Positions 17,207 through 25,607 of a stretch of DNA of 56,229 bases are shown piece by piece. The notes under the pieces were generated by a model. The model was not told the origin of the DNA. It made no database searches and was given only the letters and a program-made list of their open reading frames with translations. The translations under genes and the position numbers were made by a program. Where the stretch lies: NCBI RefSeq assembly GCF_012932145.1, contig NZ_MWOK01000020.1, forward strand, positions 1 to 56,229, in the 5' to 3' direction. The stretch is from Acidovorax sp. SRB_14. GTDB lineage: Bacteria > Pseudomonadota > Gammaproteobacteria > Burkholderiales > Burkholderiaceae_C. Within the stretch, counting starts at the first letter, position 1. Each line of letters opens with the position of its first letter.

Positions 17207-18154
17207 TCAGGCGCCGGCGGCCACCGCGTCCGGCACATCCACCGCAGGCACCGAATCGACCGCCAGGCTGTAGCGCGGGTCGCGATGCCAGTCCCAATAG
17301 GTCTGCCCGAGCTGGCGCGTGATCGGGCCCGGGGCGCCGCTGCCCACCGGCACGCCATCGACGCGCGTGACCGGCAGCACGCCGCCAGCCGAGCTGGTCA
17401 CGAACACCTCGCGCGCGCCGCGCAGCTCGCCGGCCGGCAGCGCGCGCAGCTGCAGCGGCAGGCCCCGCGCCTGCGCGATCTCGATCACGGTGCGCCGCGT
17501 GATGCCTTCGAGCACGCCGTCCAGCGGCGTGACCAGCACGCCCTGCGCGTTCACGCAGAACAGGTTGAAGCCCGGGCCTTCGACGACGTTGCCCGCGCTG
17601 TCGGTCAGCACCACCGTGTCGCCGCCCGCGTCCAGCGCGCCCAGCAGGCCCATGGTGAGGTCGTTCCAGTGGTAGTTCTTGGCGCGCGGGTCCACGCTGG
17701 TGGCCGGAATGCGCTGCACGCGGCTGACGACGAGGTTCAGGCCCTTCTCGCGCTGCTCGGCGTTGGCGATCCACACATAGGGCACGGCGAACGCACAGAA
17801 CTGGTTGACCGCCAGGCGCGGGTCGCGCGAGCCCCAGGGCGGCTGGCCGCGCGTGGTGACCATTTCCACATAGGCGCTTTGCAGGCCCGACAGGCGCACG
17901 CACTGCGCGAGCACCGAGGTGATCTGCGCCGGCGCCAGGCCCGGGTCGAGGCGAAAGCGCGCGCAGCTACGGGCAAAGCGCTCGAGGTGGGCGTCGAGGC
18001 GGAAGAAGCTGCCGTCCCACACCGTCACCACGTCGTAGGCGGCGTCCGAGCGCAGGAAGCCCCAGTCGGTGATCGGAATGGCGGCCTCGCCGATGGGCAC
18101 ATACTGGCCGCGCACAAAGGCGGCGCCTTGGGAATAATCGCGTAAGGTGGTCAT
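17207..18154 (-). CDS. Class IV PLP aminotransferase (D-amino-acid / branched-chain type)
   Basis: A fold-type IV pyridoxal-phosphate enzyme of 315 residues. The catalytic Lys159 is in RAKNYHWND and the cofactor-orienting Glu192 in NVVEGPGFNLF; the phosphate-binding GITRR motif follows. The N-terminal IPITDWGFLRSDAAYDV segment is typical of the D-amino-acid transaminase/(R)-amine transaminase side of the family rather than canonical IlvE. The exact substrate cannot be read from sequence. ATG at 18154 (MTTLRDY) is preferred; another in-frame ATG lies 9 bp upstream. An element copy lies in its upstream region. Confidence 0.82.
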   Translation of the reverse strand: MTTLRDYSQGAAFVRGQYVPIGEAAIPITDWGFLRSDAAYDVVTVWDGSFFRLDAHLERFARSCARFRLDPGLAPAQITSVLAQCVRLSGLQSAYVEMVTTRGQPPWGSRDPRLAVNQFCAFAVPYVWIANAEQREKGLNLVVSRVQRIPATSVDPRAKNYHWNDLTMGLLGALDAGGDTVVLTDSAGNVVEGPGFNLFCVNAQGVLVTPLDGVLEGITRRTVIEIAQARGLPLQLRALPAGELRGAREVFVTSSAGGVLPVTRVDGVPVGSGAPGPITRQLGQTYWDWHRDPRYSLAVDSVPAVDVPDAVAAGA

Positions 18155-18234
18155 GCCGCGCATTCTGGCCAAGGCGCAGCGGTCCGCCAAGGGTGCTGCC
18201 CCTGCTCCACGCGCTGCGCGCTGCCCCTGAGCTA

Positions 18235-18288
18235 CTATACTTTTGATAGCTTTAGACGCATACACAGCAAGCGATAGAGACATTTTTT
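18235..18288 (-). repeat. Dispersed two-hairpin element, copy 5
   Basis: On the minus strand it contains CTCTATCGCTTGCTG, then AGCTATCAAAAGTATAG, which includes the 3' box and a distal CTAT/ATAG hairpin. It lies between the divergent aminotransferase and DUF427 genes. Confidence 0.6.
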
Positions 18289-18326
18289 GCACAAATGCGG
18301 CCCCCGGCTGCCCAAGGAGTCCCCCC

Positions 18327-18608
18327 ATGAAAGCCACCTGGAATGGCGTGGTCGTTGCCGAGAGCGACGACACCGTGCTGGTCGAAGGCAACCACTACTT
18401 CCCCGAGAGCGCGCTGCGGCACGAATACTTCACCTTCAGCAACCACAAGACCATGTGCCCCTGGAAGGGCCAGGCCACCTACCTGTCGCTGCTGATCAAC
18501 GGCGAACTCAACCCCGAAGCCGCCTGGACCTATGCCGACCCCAAGCCCGAGGCCGACATGGTGCGCGGCCGCGTGGCGTTCTGGAAAGGCGTGCAGGTCA
18601 CCGAGTGA
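18327..18608 (+). CDS. DUF427 domain protein
   Basis: A 93-residue protein of the DUF427 family, function unknown, forming a small beta-rich tunnel-like fold in known structures. Family signatures are visible: WNGVVVAESDDT at the N terminus, EGNHYFP, CPWKGQATY and the AAWTYADPKPEA segment. ATG 18327 has AAGGAG about 9 nt upstream. It is a single gene followed by a tandem repeat region. Confidence 0.88.
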   Translation: MKATWNGVVVAESDDTVLVEGNHYFPESALRHEYFTFSNHKTMCPWKGQATYLSLLINGELNPEAAWTYADPKPEADMVRGRVAFWKGVQVTE

Positions 18609-18620
18609 CCCACAGCCTGT

Positions 18621-18735
18621 GGTTATCCCTGGCGGCGCTGGACAATCTTGTGGACAAGTTTTGGCAAGCCCTGTATGGCACGCGCAAGTGACTGATGCAT
18701 AAGGACATTCACTGCATTGCCTGTTTTTAAGGCAA
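18621..18735 (+). repeat. DnaA-box pair element, copy 3
   Basis: GGTTATCCC at 18621 and TGTGGACAA at 18649 (28 bp apart; one mismatch to a DnaA box), then CAAGCC, TGTATGGCA, CAAGTG and GCCTGTTTTTAAG. Aligned with copy 4 it is roughly 75% identical by eye over about 113 bp. It begins 12 bp after the DUF427 stop. Confidence 0.75.
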
Positions 18736-18755
18736 TCCGCTGGTCCCTATGCCCC

Positions 18756-18870
18756 GGTTATCCCGGCCGGCACTGGACAATCATGTGGATAACTGCGGAC
18801 AAGCCTTGTATGGCATCGCCAAGTGCTTGATTTGCAAGGCATTGCGCTGCATCGCCTGTTTTTTAAGCAG
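18756..18870 (+). repeat. DnaA-box pair element, copy 4
   Basis: GGTTATCCC at 18756 and a perfect TGTGGATAA at 18784-18792. GTTATCC and GGATAAC form inverted arms. The rest (ACAAGCC, TGTATGGCA, CAAGTG, GCCTGTTTTTTAAG) repeats copy 3 with a period of 135 bp. It lies in the 357-bp gap between DUF427 and DUF938, which holds no gene. Confidence 0.75.
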
Positions 18871-18903
18871 CCACAGCCCGCCGCGGAGCGCGCATCCGAC
18901 GCT

Positions 18904-18952
18904 CTTTTATTGATAGCTTTCAGCGCTTTCCCCGTCTGCGTTACAGCCACTT
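18904..18952 (-). repeat. Dispersed two-hairpin element, copy 6 (degenerate)
   Basis: On the plus strand TTTTATTGATAGCTTTCAGC continues into GCTTTCCCCGTCTGCG, matching the reverse of the consensus at the AGCTAT end and the first internal arm. The GGCC end is decayed. It lies immediately upstream of the DUF938 gene. Confidence 0.45.
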
Positions 18953-18965
18953 TTCCTCTATTTTC

Positions 18966-19625
18966 ATGTCCCTGCCCCAGCACAGCCCTGCCGCCGAGCG
19001 CAACCGCGCGCCCATCCTGGCGCACCTGCAAGCCCTGCTGCCGGCCAGCGGCCGGGCCCTCGAAGTGGCCAGCGGCACCGGTCAGCACGTGGCCTGGTTC
19101 GCCGCCCACCTGCCGCAATGGACCTGGCAGCCCAGCGATGCGCAAGACGACGCGTTCGCCTCCATCACCGCCTGGTGCGCGCACGCCGGCGCACACAACG
19201 TGCTCGCGCCCGTGCTGCTGGACGTGCGGGCGCCGCGCTGGCCCAGCGCCAAGCCGGCCTTTGCCGAGCCGTTCGACCTGATGTACTGCGCCAACATGCT
19301 GCACATCGCGCCCTGGGACTGCTGCGCCGGCCTGATGCAGGGCGCCGCGCGCCACCTCGCGCCGCACGGCCGGCTCGTGACCTATGGGCCCTACCTCGAA
19401 GACGGCGTGCCCACCGCGCCCGGCAACCTGGCGTTCGACGCCAACCTGCGCGAGCGCGACCCGGCCTGGGGCATCCGCCGCCTGGAGGATGTGGCGCGCG
19501 AAGCCGCCCACGCCGGCCTGCGCCTGGCCGCGCGCCACGCCCTGCCCGCCAACAACCTGCTGCTGGTGTTCGAGCGCCAATCGGTGCCCCACCCTTCCGG
19601 CCCACCGCAGGTGGCGTTGGGCTGA
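18966..19625 (+). CDS. DUF938 SAM-dependent methyltransferase-like protein
   Basis: A 219-residue class I methyltransferase-fold protein of the DUF938 family; the substrate is unknown. Motif I is visible as ALEVASGTGQHVAWFA and is followed by the acidic region QPSDAQ. The family-typical CANMLHIAPW and VTYGPY segments are present, as is the C-terminal ANNLLLVF strand. It is a single plus-strand gene with a degenerate palindromic element in its promoter region. Confidence 0.83.
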   Translation: MSLPQHSPAAERNRAPILAHLQALLPASGRALEVASGTGQHVAWFAAHLPQWTWQPSDAQDDAFASITAWCAHAGAHNVLAPVLLDVRAPRWPSAKPAFAEPFDLMYCANMLHIAPWDCCAGLMQGAARHLAPHGRLVTYGPYLEDGVPTAPGNLAFDANLRERDPAWGIRRLEDVAREAAHAGLRLAARHALPANNLLLVFERQSVPHPSGPPQVALG

Positions 19626-19802
19626 AGCCAGCGGGGGGTTCGGCTCGGCGCCGTCGGCCCTGCACGAAGCCTGTCGCCTCCCAGACGGGGCATGGCGTGC
19701 GGCAAAGCTTGAAAGCGTCCCGCGGCCCTCCAAGTGGAGGAGGCCTGGCGCGGTTGCCTCGCGCAAGCGCCGCAGCCGCGCGGGGCGAAAGGACTTTGCC
19801 GC

Positions 19803-20264
19803 ATGGCCACCAAGCACACCGCAGCCATCCACGTTCTCAAATCCAAGCTCGGCCTGTCCGATGGCGACTACCGCGCGCTGCTGGCCCAATTGACCGGCCA
19901 GACCAGCAGCAAGGACATGACGGAGCGCCAGCGGCGCGCCGTGCGCGACCACATGCAGCAGCTGGCCGAGCGCGGGGGCATGGTGCAGCCCACGGTGCGC
20001 CAGCCCGACGCGCGCGCCCGCTTCGACCCGTTCCAGGCCGCCGCCAGCCCCCAGGAGCGCATGGTCTGGGCGCTGTGGCACCAACTCGGGCGCGAGGGTG
20101 TGGTGCGCAACCCCAGCGCGCAGGCGCTCGACGCCTGGGTCCAGCGCACGGTGCACGTGCGCGCGCTGCGTTTTGCCAACGGTGCGCAGCTCAACACGCT
20201 GATCGAGGCGCTGAAAGCCTGGAACGAGCGCGGGCACACCCACGGAGGCGGGCACGGACGCTGA
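19803..20264 (+). CDS. GemA-like (DUF1018, phage Mu gp16-type) protein
   Basis: A 153-residue protein whose N-terminal half (AIHVLKSKLGLSDGDYRALL ... LTGQTSSKDMTERQRRAV) has the DUF1018 pattern of phage Mu GemA, a modulator of host transcription and supercoiling. ATG 19803 follows GAAAGGAC. The C-terminal half has two helices containing MVWALWHQLGREG and NTLIEALKAWNERG, as in the longer bacterial members. No other phage gene (integrase, portal, transposase, tail) is adjacent, so this is either a domesticated relic or a host regulator. It is followed after 196 bp by the ferredoxin gene. Confidence 0.75.
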   Translation: MATKHTAAIHVLKSKLGLSDGDYRALLAQLTGQTSSKDMTERQRRAVRDHMQQLAERGGMVQPTVRQPDARARFDPFQAAASPQERMVWALWHQLGREGVVRNPSAQALDAWVQRTVHVRALRFANGAQLNTLIEALKAWNERGHTHGGGHGR

Positions 20265-20460
20265 AATGTCTGACCGCATGAACCGGGTCCCGCAGTTCGC
20301 TGCCATGTGCAGGCCGACGCCGATCCGGGTGCAGTGCGCCGCTTGCGGCATGGACCGCCTGCCCCACCTCCATAATTCCGTTTCGCTGCAGCAAGCGCTG
20401 ACCCGGTGGTGGGCATGCCTTGGCATCCCCGCGCGCTTCAGCCCTCTCCCTTTGAATCCC

Positions 20461-20766
20461 ATGACCGCATCCCATCTGTCCCCTCTGAGCATCCCGTTCT
20501 TCACCGCCCGCACCGAAACCGGCGCGCAGTGCGACGCCTGGCCCGACCAGCCGCTGCTGGTGTCGCTGGAACAAGGCGGCCTCGACTGGCCCAGTTCATG
20601 CCGCAACGGCACCTGCCGCACCTGCATCGGCCAGCTGGTCGAGGGCCGCGTGCGCTACGAGATCGAATGGCCGGGCCTGTCGCCCGAAGAGCGCGCAGGC
20701 GGCTGCGTGCTGCCCTGCATGGCCTACCCGGAGACCGACGTGGTGCTCGAAAAGGCCACTGGCTGA
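20461..20766 (+). CDS. [2Fe-2S] ferredoxin-like protein
   Basis: A 101-residue plant-type ferredoxin. The four cluster ligands are Cys47, Cys52, Cys55 (CRNGTCRTC) and Cys86, in the correct C-x4-C-x2-C-xn-C spacing, with an extra Cys82. It probably passes electrons in the cytoplasm; the partner is not evident nearby. The ATG at 20461 starts right before the domain. An open frame extends upstream to 20266 but is compositionally unlike a ferredoxin leader. Confidence 0.85.
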   Translation: MTASHLSPLSIPFFTARTETGAQCDAWPDQPLLVSLEQGGLDWPSSCRNGTCRTCIGQLVEGRVRYEIEWPGLSPEERAGGCVLPCMAYPETDVVLEKATG

Positions 20767-21034
20767 GGGCGTGCCCGCGCTGCCCCAGGGACCGCGGCGC
20801 CATGCCGCGCCGGCCGCCTTGGCCCCATCGCGCATAAGCCCCGCCGGGCTGCACTAAAATCCCCCCTTTTTGCGGACCGGCGTGCCCAGCACGGACCGGC
20901 CCAACGTGCGGCAGCGCCGCATCGCATGTTCTTTGGGGCGTTGCCAAGCGGGTTGCCGCTGCAGCCAACGCCCGCACCGGGGAACCTGCGTTGTACGCTG
21001 CGCACCCCCTGCGGCCCCCCCGACGAAAGCCTCC

Positions 21035-22156
21035 ATGACACCCCCCCAACCTCCCGCACCCATCTCGCCGGTGCAAGACATCGTGGCCGAAATGCGCGCC
21101 GGGCGCATGGTCATCCTCGTGGACGAGGAAGACCGCGAAAACGAAGGCGACTTGGTGCTGGCCGCCGACCATGTCACGCCCGAGGCCATCAACTTCATGG
21201 CGCGCTTTGGCCGCGGCCTGGTCTGCCTGACGCTCACACGCGAGCGCTGCGAGTTCCTGAAGCTCCCGCCCATGGCCGCGCGCAACGGCACCGTCTACAG
21301 CACCGCATTCACCGTCTCGATCGAGGCCGCCGAGGGCGTGACCACCGGCATCTCGGCCGCCGACCGCGCGCGCACCATCCAGGTGGCGGTGGCCGCGGGC
21401 AGCCGGGCCAGCGACCTGGTGCAGCCCGGCCACATCTTTCCGCTGCAGGCGGTCGATGGCGGCGTGCTCATGCGCGCCGGCCACACCGAGGCAGGCTGCG
21501 ACCTGGCCGCGCTGGCCGGCTGCAGCCCCGCCGCCGTGATATGCGAGATCATGAAAGACGATGGCACCATGGCGCGCCTGCCCGACCTGCAGGTGTTCGC
21601 CGCCGAGCACGGCATCAAGATCGGCACCATCGCCGACCTGATCGAGCACCGCAGCCGCACCGAATCGCTGGTCGAGAAGGTGGGCCAGCGCACGCTGCAG
21701 ACCGCCTACGGCGAGTTCACCGCCCATGCCTTCCGCGACGAGCCCAGCCAGGCCGTGCACCTTGCGCTCGTCAAGGGCCAGTGGCAGCCCGACCAGGCCG
21801 TGCCGGTGCGCGTGCACGAGCCGCTGTCGGTGCTCGATGCGCTGGAAGTGCAGCGCTCCACGCACTCGTGGGGCCTGGACACCAGCCTGCAGTACATCGC
21901 CGCGCAGGGCCATGGCGTGGCCGTGCTGCTCAATTGCGGCGAAAGTGCCGAACAGCTTCTGGCGCAGTTCGAGGGCAAGGCCCGCGCGGCCCAGGCGCCC
22001 GAGCGTGGCCGCATGGACCTGCGCACCTACGGCGTGGGCGCGCAAATCCTGCGCGAATGCGGCGTGCAAAAAATGCAGCTCATGGGCCAACCCCGCCGCA
22101 TGCCCAGCATGGCGGGCTACGGACTCGAAATTACCGGTTACATCCCCAAGGAATAA
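21035..22156 (+). CDS. ribB: 3,4-dihydroxy-2-butanone-4-phosphate synthase with degenerate RibA-like domain (RibBX)
   Basis: A 373-residue riboflavin-pathway enzyme. Residues 1-205 are a complete RibB domain, with the acidic motif [10 protein letters not shown] (30-39) and [10 protein letters not shown], making 3,4-dihydroxy-2-butanone-4-phosphate from ribulose 5-phosphate. Residues 210-373 look like GTP cyclohydrolase II, but the region that should hold the three zinc-binding Cys reads [16 protein letters not shown] and has none, so GTP cyclohydrolase activity is not expected. This matches the RibBX architecture known in Proteobacteria. ATG 21035 follows a leader of about 170 nt after a TAAAAT box. 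ribH follows 4 bp later. Confidence 0.9.
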   Translation: MTPPQPPAPISPVQDIVAEMRAGRMVILVDEEDRENEGDLVLAADHVTPEAINFMARFGRGLVCLTLTRERCEFLKLPPMAARNGTVYSTAFTVSIEAAEGVTTGISAADRARTIQVAVAAGSRASDLVQPGHIFPLQAVDGGVLMRAGHTEAGCDLAALAGCSPAAVICEIMKDDGTMARLPDLQVFAAEHGIKIGTIADLIEHRSRTESLVEKVGQRTLQTAYGEFTAHAFRDEPSQAVHLALVKGQWQPDQAVPVRVHEPLSVLDALEVQRSTHSWGLDTSLQYIAAQGHGVAVLLNCGESAEQLLAQFEGKARAAQAPERGRMDLRTYGVGAQILRECGVQKMQLMGQPRRMPSMAGYGLEITGYIPKE

Positions 22157-22160
22157 ACAC

Positions 22161-22625
22161 ATGTTTGGCGCAGACAAAGGAACAGCGGACAGGCTCGATG
22201 GCAGCAAGCTGCACATCGGCATCGTCCAGGCCCGCTTCAACGAAGGCATCACCAACGCACTGGCCAGTGCCTGCCGCAGCGAGCTGCTGGCATTGGGCGT
22301 GCCCGAGGCGCAGATCACCCACGTGCTGGTGCCGGGCGCGCTCGAAGTGCCCGTGGCGCTGCAGGCCCTGGCCGAGCGCGACCAGTACGACGCGCTGATC
22401 GCGCTGGGCTGCATCATCCGCGGCGAGACCTACCACTTCGAACTGGTGGCCAACGAATCGGGCGCGGGCGTGACGCGCATCGCGCTCGACTACCAGGTGC
22501 CGGTGGCCAACGCCATCATCACCACCGAAAACCTCGAACAGGCCATCGCCCGCCAGACCGACAAGGGGCGCGATGCGGCCCGCGTCGCCGTCGAAATGGC
22601 CAACCTGCTGGAGGACGTGGCGTGA
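22161..22625 (+). CDS. ribH: 6,7-dimethyl-8-ribityllumazine synthase
   Basis: A 154-residue lumazine synthase that condenses 5-amino-6-ribitylaminouracil with the dihydroxybutanone phosphate produced by the gene just upstream. It assembles into pentamers or icosahedral shells in known relatives. Markers are [18 protein letters not shown], the catalytic-loop [12 protein letters not shown] and the C-terminal [14 protein letters not shown]. It is 4 bp after ribB and overlaps the nusB start by 4 bp (GTGA), giving a coupled ribBX-ribH-nusB unit. Confidence 0.94.
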   Translation: MFGADKGTADRLDGSKLHIGIVQARFNEGITNALASACRSELLALGVPEAQITHVLVPGALEVPVALQALAERDQYDALIALGCIIRGETYHFELVANESGAGVTRIALDYQVPVANAIITTENLEQAIARQTDKGRDAARVAVEMANLLEDVA

Positions 22626-23203
22626 GCGACAGCACTTCCCCCCCGCCGGCCAAGGCGTCCCCCCAGCGCACCGGCCTGACCAGCACCGGGGCGCGCAAGG
22701 CGGCGTCCAAGTCCAACCGCAGCCGCGCGCGCGAATTCGTGCTGCAGGCGCTCTACCAGCACCTGGTGGGCCGCAACAGCGCCGAGGCCATCGACGCGTT
22801 CACGCGCGACCTCTCGGGCTTCCACAAGGCCGACGCAGCGCACTACAACGCCGTGCTGCACGGCTGCATCAACACGGCCGCCGACCTTGATGCGCTCATC
22901 ACGCCGGTGCTGGACCGCAAGATGGCCGAGATCTCGCCCATCGAGCACGCCGCCATGTGGATCGGCGTGTTCGAGTTCCAGCACTGCCTGGACGTGCCCT
23001 GGCGCGTGGTGCTCAACGAATGCATTGAGCTGGCCAAGGAGTTTGGCGGCACCGACGGCCACAAATACGTGAACGCCGTGCTCGGCGGCCTGGCGCCCCA
23101 GCTACGCGCCGCCGAAGTGGCGGCCGACAAGGGCCGGCCCGCGCCGCCCCCCCCGGGCGCCGCTGCGCCGCAGGCCGCTGCGCCGGACGCGCCGCAAGCC
23201 TGA
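22622..23203 (+). CDS. nusB: Transcription antitermination factor NusB
   Basis: RNA-binding protein that, with NusE/S10, nucleates antitermination complexes on rRNA operons. The core (residues 33-160) has the all-helical NusB pattern: [13 protein letters not shown], then [28 protein letters not shown] and [12 protein letters not shown]. It is flanked by extra low-complexity tails: a Ser/Lys-rich N terminus of about 30 residues and an Ala/Pro-rich C terminus of about 30, both unusual compared with the 140-residue family core. The GTG start overlaps the ribH stop. The ribH-nusB neighbourhood is common in bacteria. Confidence 0.92.
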   Translation: MSDSTSPPPAKASPQRTGLTSTGARKAASKSNRSRAREFVLQALYQHLVGRNSAEAIDAFTRDLSGFHKADAAHYNAVLHGCINTAADLDALITPVLDRKMAEISPIEHAAMWIGVFEFQHCLDVPWRVVLNECIELAKEFGGTDGHKYVNAVLGGLAPQLRAAEVAADKGRPAPPPPGAAAPQAAAPDAPQA

Positions 23204-23284
23204 GCACTGCGGCGACGCGTGCCGCCTGCCCTTTCGCCCATTCCTGTGACCCCTCCGCGCCCTGCGCGGCCAAGGCCTGTTCCC

Positions 23285-24469
23285 ATGAAGATTTCCCGCC
23301 GCGCCGAGCGCATCGAACCGTTTTACGTGATGGAAGTGGCCAAGGCCGCTCAGAGCCTGGCGCGCGAGGTGGCCGGCAGCAGCGAGCCGATGGTCTTCCT
23401 GAACATCGGCGAGCCCGACTTCACCGCGCCGCCGCTGGTGCAGGAGGCCGCCACGCGCGCGGTGCACAGCGGCGCCACGCAGTACACGCAGTCGCTGGGG
23501 CTCGACGCGCTGCGCGAACGCATCAGCGGCTGGTACGCGCAGCGCTTCGGCGTCCACGTGCCGGCGCGGCGCATCGTCGTCACGGCCGGTGCCTCGGCCG
23601 CGCTGCAGCTGGCCTGCCTGGCACTGATCGACGCCGGCGACGAGGTGCTGATGCCCGACCCGAGCTACCCCTGCAACCGCCATTTCGTCAGCGCCGCCGA
23701 GGGCACGGCCGTGCTGCTCCCGACCACGGCGGACGAGCGCTACCAGCTCAGCGCCGACAAGGTGCGCGCCGCCTGGAACGACAAGACCCGGGGCGTGCTG
23801 CTGGCGTCGCCCTCCAACCCCACGGGCACATCGATCGCGCCCGATGAGCTGCGCAGCATCCACAACGTGGTGCAGGAGCGCGGCGGCGTGACGATGATCG
23901 ACGAGATCTACCTGGGCCTGTCGTACGACGATGCCTTCGGCCAGACTGCGCTGGCCATCGACGAGAACATCATCAGCATCAACAGCTTCAGCAAGTACTT
24001 CAACATGACTGGCTGGCGCCTGGGCTGGATGGTGGTGCCCGAGGTGCTGGTGCCCGTGGTCGAACGCCTGGCGCAGAACCTTTTCATCTGCGCCAGCACC
24101 ATCTCGCAGCACGCCGCGCTGGCCTGCTTCGAGCCCGAAAGCATTGCCGAATACGAGCGCCGCCGCGCCGAGTTCAAGGCCCGGCGCGACTACTTCATCC
24201 CCGAGCTGCAGGCGCTGGGCCTGGCGGTGCCGGTGCTGCCCGACGGCGCGTTCTACGCCTGGGCCGACTGCACGCGCGCCGCCGAAAAGCTCGGCGTGCA
24301 GGGAAGCTGGGATTTTGCCTACGCGCTCATGCGCCGCGCGCACCTGGCGGTCACGCCGGGGCGTGACTTTGGCAGCTTCGAGCCTGGGCGTTTCGTGCGC
24401 TTTTCCACGGCCAACTCGATGGCGCAGTTGCAGGAATCGGTGGCGCGACTGCGCAGGCTGCTGGGCTGA
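23285..24469 (+). CDS. Class I/II PLP-dependent aminotransferase
   Basis: A fold-type I aminotransferase of 394 residues. The Schiff-base Lys237 is in NSFSKYFNMTGWRLG; SPSNPTGT and DEIYLGLSY supply the cofactor-contacting Asn and Asp/Tyr, and the C-terminal FVRFSTANS supplies the carboxylate-binding Arg. It is closest in appearance to AspC/AlaA-type enzymes that act on alanine, aspartate or aromatic amino acids; the substrate is not determined. The start ATG at 23285 is chosen over a GTG 66 bp upstream. It lies between nusB and ybgC, all on the same strand, and ybgC begins 7 bp after its stop. Confidence 0.87.
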   Translation: MKISRRAERIEPFYVMEVAKAAQSLAREVAGSSEPMVFLNIGEPDFTAPPLVQEAATRAVHSGATQYTQSLGLDALRERISGWYAQRFGVHVPARRIVVTAGASAALQLACLALIDAGDEVLMPDPSYPCNRHFVSAAEGTAVLLPTTADERYQLSADKVRAAWNDKTRGVLLASPSNPTGTSIAPDELRSIHNVVQERGGVTMIDEIYLGLSYDDAFGQTALAIDENIISINSFSKYFNMTGWRLGWMVVPEVLVPVVERLAQNLFICASTISQHAALACFEPESIAEYERRRAEFKARRDYFIPELQALGLAVPVLPDGAFYAWADCTRAAEKLGVQGSWDFAYALMRRAHLAVTPGRDFGSFEPGRFVRFSTANSMAQLQESVARLRRLLG

Positions 24470-24476
24470 GGAACCC

Positions 24477-24893
24477 ATGCCGTTCATCTGGCCCGTCCGC
24501 ATTTACTGGGAAGACACCGATGCCGGGGGCATCGTGTTCTATGCCAACTACCTCAAGTTCTTCGAGCGCGCGCGCACCGAGTGGCTGCGCTCGCTCGGGC
24601 TCGAACAAAGCCGGCTGCGCGAGCACAGCGGCGGCATGTTCGTCGTCACCGAAGCGCGCGTGCGATACCTGCGCCCGGCGCGCCTCGACGATGAACTCCT
24701 TGTTACCGCCCAGCTGCAGGAAGCAGGCCGCGCATCGCTGACAATCAGGCAGCAGGCGCTATTGAAGAATGAGTGCCACAGCGGCCCAGCGCCCACACTC
24801 GTCAGCGAAGGCACCATCCGCATCGGCTGGGTGGACGCCGCCAGCCTGCGCCCCGCACGCATCCCGAACTCCCTCCTGGAACAACTCTCATGA
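24477..24893 (+). CDS. ybgC: Acyl-CoA thioesterase YbgC (tol-pal system-associated)
   Basis: A 138-residue hot-dog-fold thioesterase. It has the conserved active-site Asp15 in WEDTDAGGIVFYANYLKFFE, followed by RARTEWLRSLG, the standard 4HBT signature. In other bacteria YbgC is encoded at the head of the tol-pal operon and hydrolyses short-chain acyl-CoAs near the membrane. Its stop overlaps the tolQ start (ATGA), so the two are translationally coupled. Confidence 0.92.
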   Translation: MPFIWPVRIYWEDTDAGGIVFYANYLKFFERARTEWLRSLGLEQSRLREHSGGMFVVTEARVRYLRPARLDDELLVTAQLQEAGRASLTIRQQALLKNECHSGPAPTLVSEGTIRIGWVDAASLRPARIPNSLLEQLS

Positions 24894-25594
24894 ATTCCCA
24901 AGACATGTCGATCCTGTCGCTGATGCTGAACGCCAGCTGGGTCGTGCAATTCGTCATGCTGCTGCTGCTGGGCGTGTCCGTCGCCAGCTGGGCCGCGATC
25001 TTCCGCAAGCTGTTCGCGCTCAAGCGCGTGAACTCGCTCAACGAAGACTTCGAGCGCGACTTCTGGTCGGGCACCAGCCTCAACGACCTCTACGCCAGCG
25101 CCGCGCAGAACGCCAAGAACGCCGGCCCCATGGAACGCATCTTCGCCAGCGGCATGCGCGAATACCAGAAGCTGCGCGAGCGCCGCATCATCGACCCCGG
25201 CACCCTGCTCGACGGCGCGCGCCGCGCCATGCGCGCGAGCTTCCAGCGCGAGCTGGACGTGATCGAGTCGAGCCTGTCGTTCCTGGCGTCGGTGGGCTCG
25301 GTCTCGCCCTACGTGGGCCTGTTTGGCACCATCTGGGGGATCATGCACGCGTTCACGGGCTTTGCCGGCATGGAGCAGGTCACGCTGGCCACCGTGGCGC
25401 CCGGCATTGCCGAGGCGCTGGTGGCGACCGCCATCGGCCTGTTCGCCGCCATTCCGGCGGTGATTGCCTACAACCGCTTTGCCCACGACATCGACCGCGT
25501 GGCCAACCAGCAGGAGACCTTCATCGAGGAGTTCTCCAACATCCTGCAGCGCAATCTGGGCGCGCAGCCCACCGCCTCGGCCTCGGGCCACTGA
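24890..25594 (+). CDS. tolQ: Tol-Pal system protein TolQ
   Basis: A 234-residue inner-membrane proton-channel subunit, homologous to ExbB and MotA. Three membrane helices are evident: about residues 17-39, 137-158 (VSPYVGLFGTIWGIMHAF) and 168-192. The cytoplasmic domain between helices 1 and 2 contains FERDFWSGTSLNDLY. With TolR it converts proton-motive force to TolA movement for outer-membrane constriction during division. The ATG overlaps the ybgC stop by 4 bp; tolR follows after 13 bp with a GGAGGAG ribosome site. Confidence 0.94.
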   Translation: MNSQDMSILSLMLNASWVVQFVMLLLLGVSVASWAAIFRKLFALKRVNSLNEDFERDFWSGTSLNDLYASAAQNAKNAGPMERIFASGMREYQKLRERRIIDPGTLLDGARRAMRASFQRELDVIESSLSFLASVGSVSPYVGLFGTIWGIMHAFTGFAGMEQVTLATVAPGIAEALVATAIGLFAAIPAVIAYNRFAHDIDRVANQQETFIEEFSNILQRNLGAQPTASASGH

Positions 25595-25607
25595 AGGAGG
25601 AGCCTCT

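Noticed and set aside
18621-18870. CRISPR-like array
   Set aside because: Only two imperfect copies of about 115 bp with a 135-bp period. Repeats are too long and divergent, and there are no cas genes.
20266-20460. N-terminal extension of the ferredoxin
   Set aside because: The frame is open, but the predicted residues include extra Cys and Trp with no similarity to ferredoxin leaders, and the ATG at 20461 sits at the domain boundary.
19803-20766. Prophage remnant around the GemA-like gene
   Set aside because: No integrase, transposase, structural or lysis genes are visible on either side; neighbours are ordinary chromosomal genes.
20860-21034. FMN riboswitch in the ribB leader
   Set aside because: Riboflavin genes often have one and the leader is about 170 nt long, but none of the conserved FMN-aptamer segments could be found.
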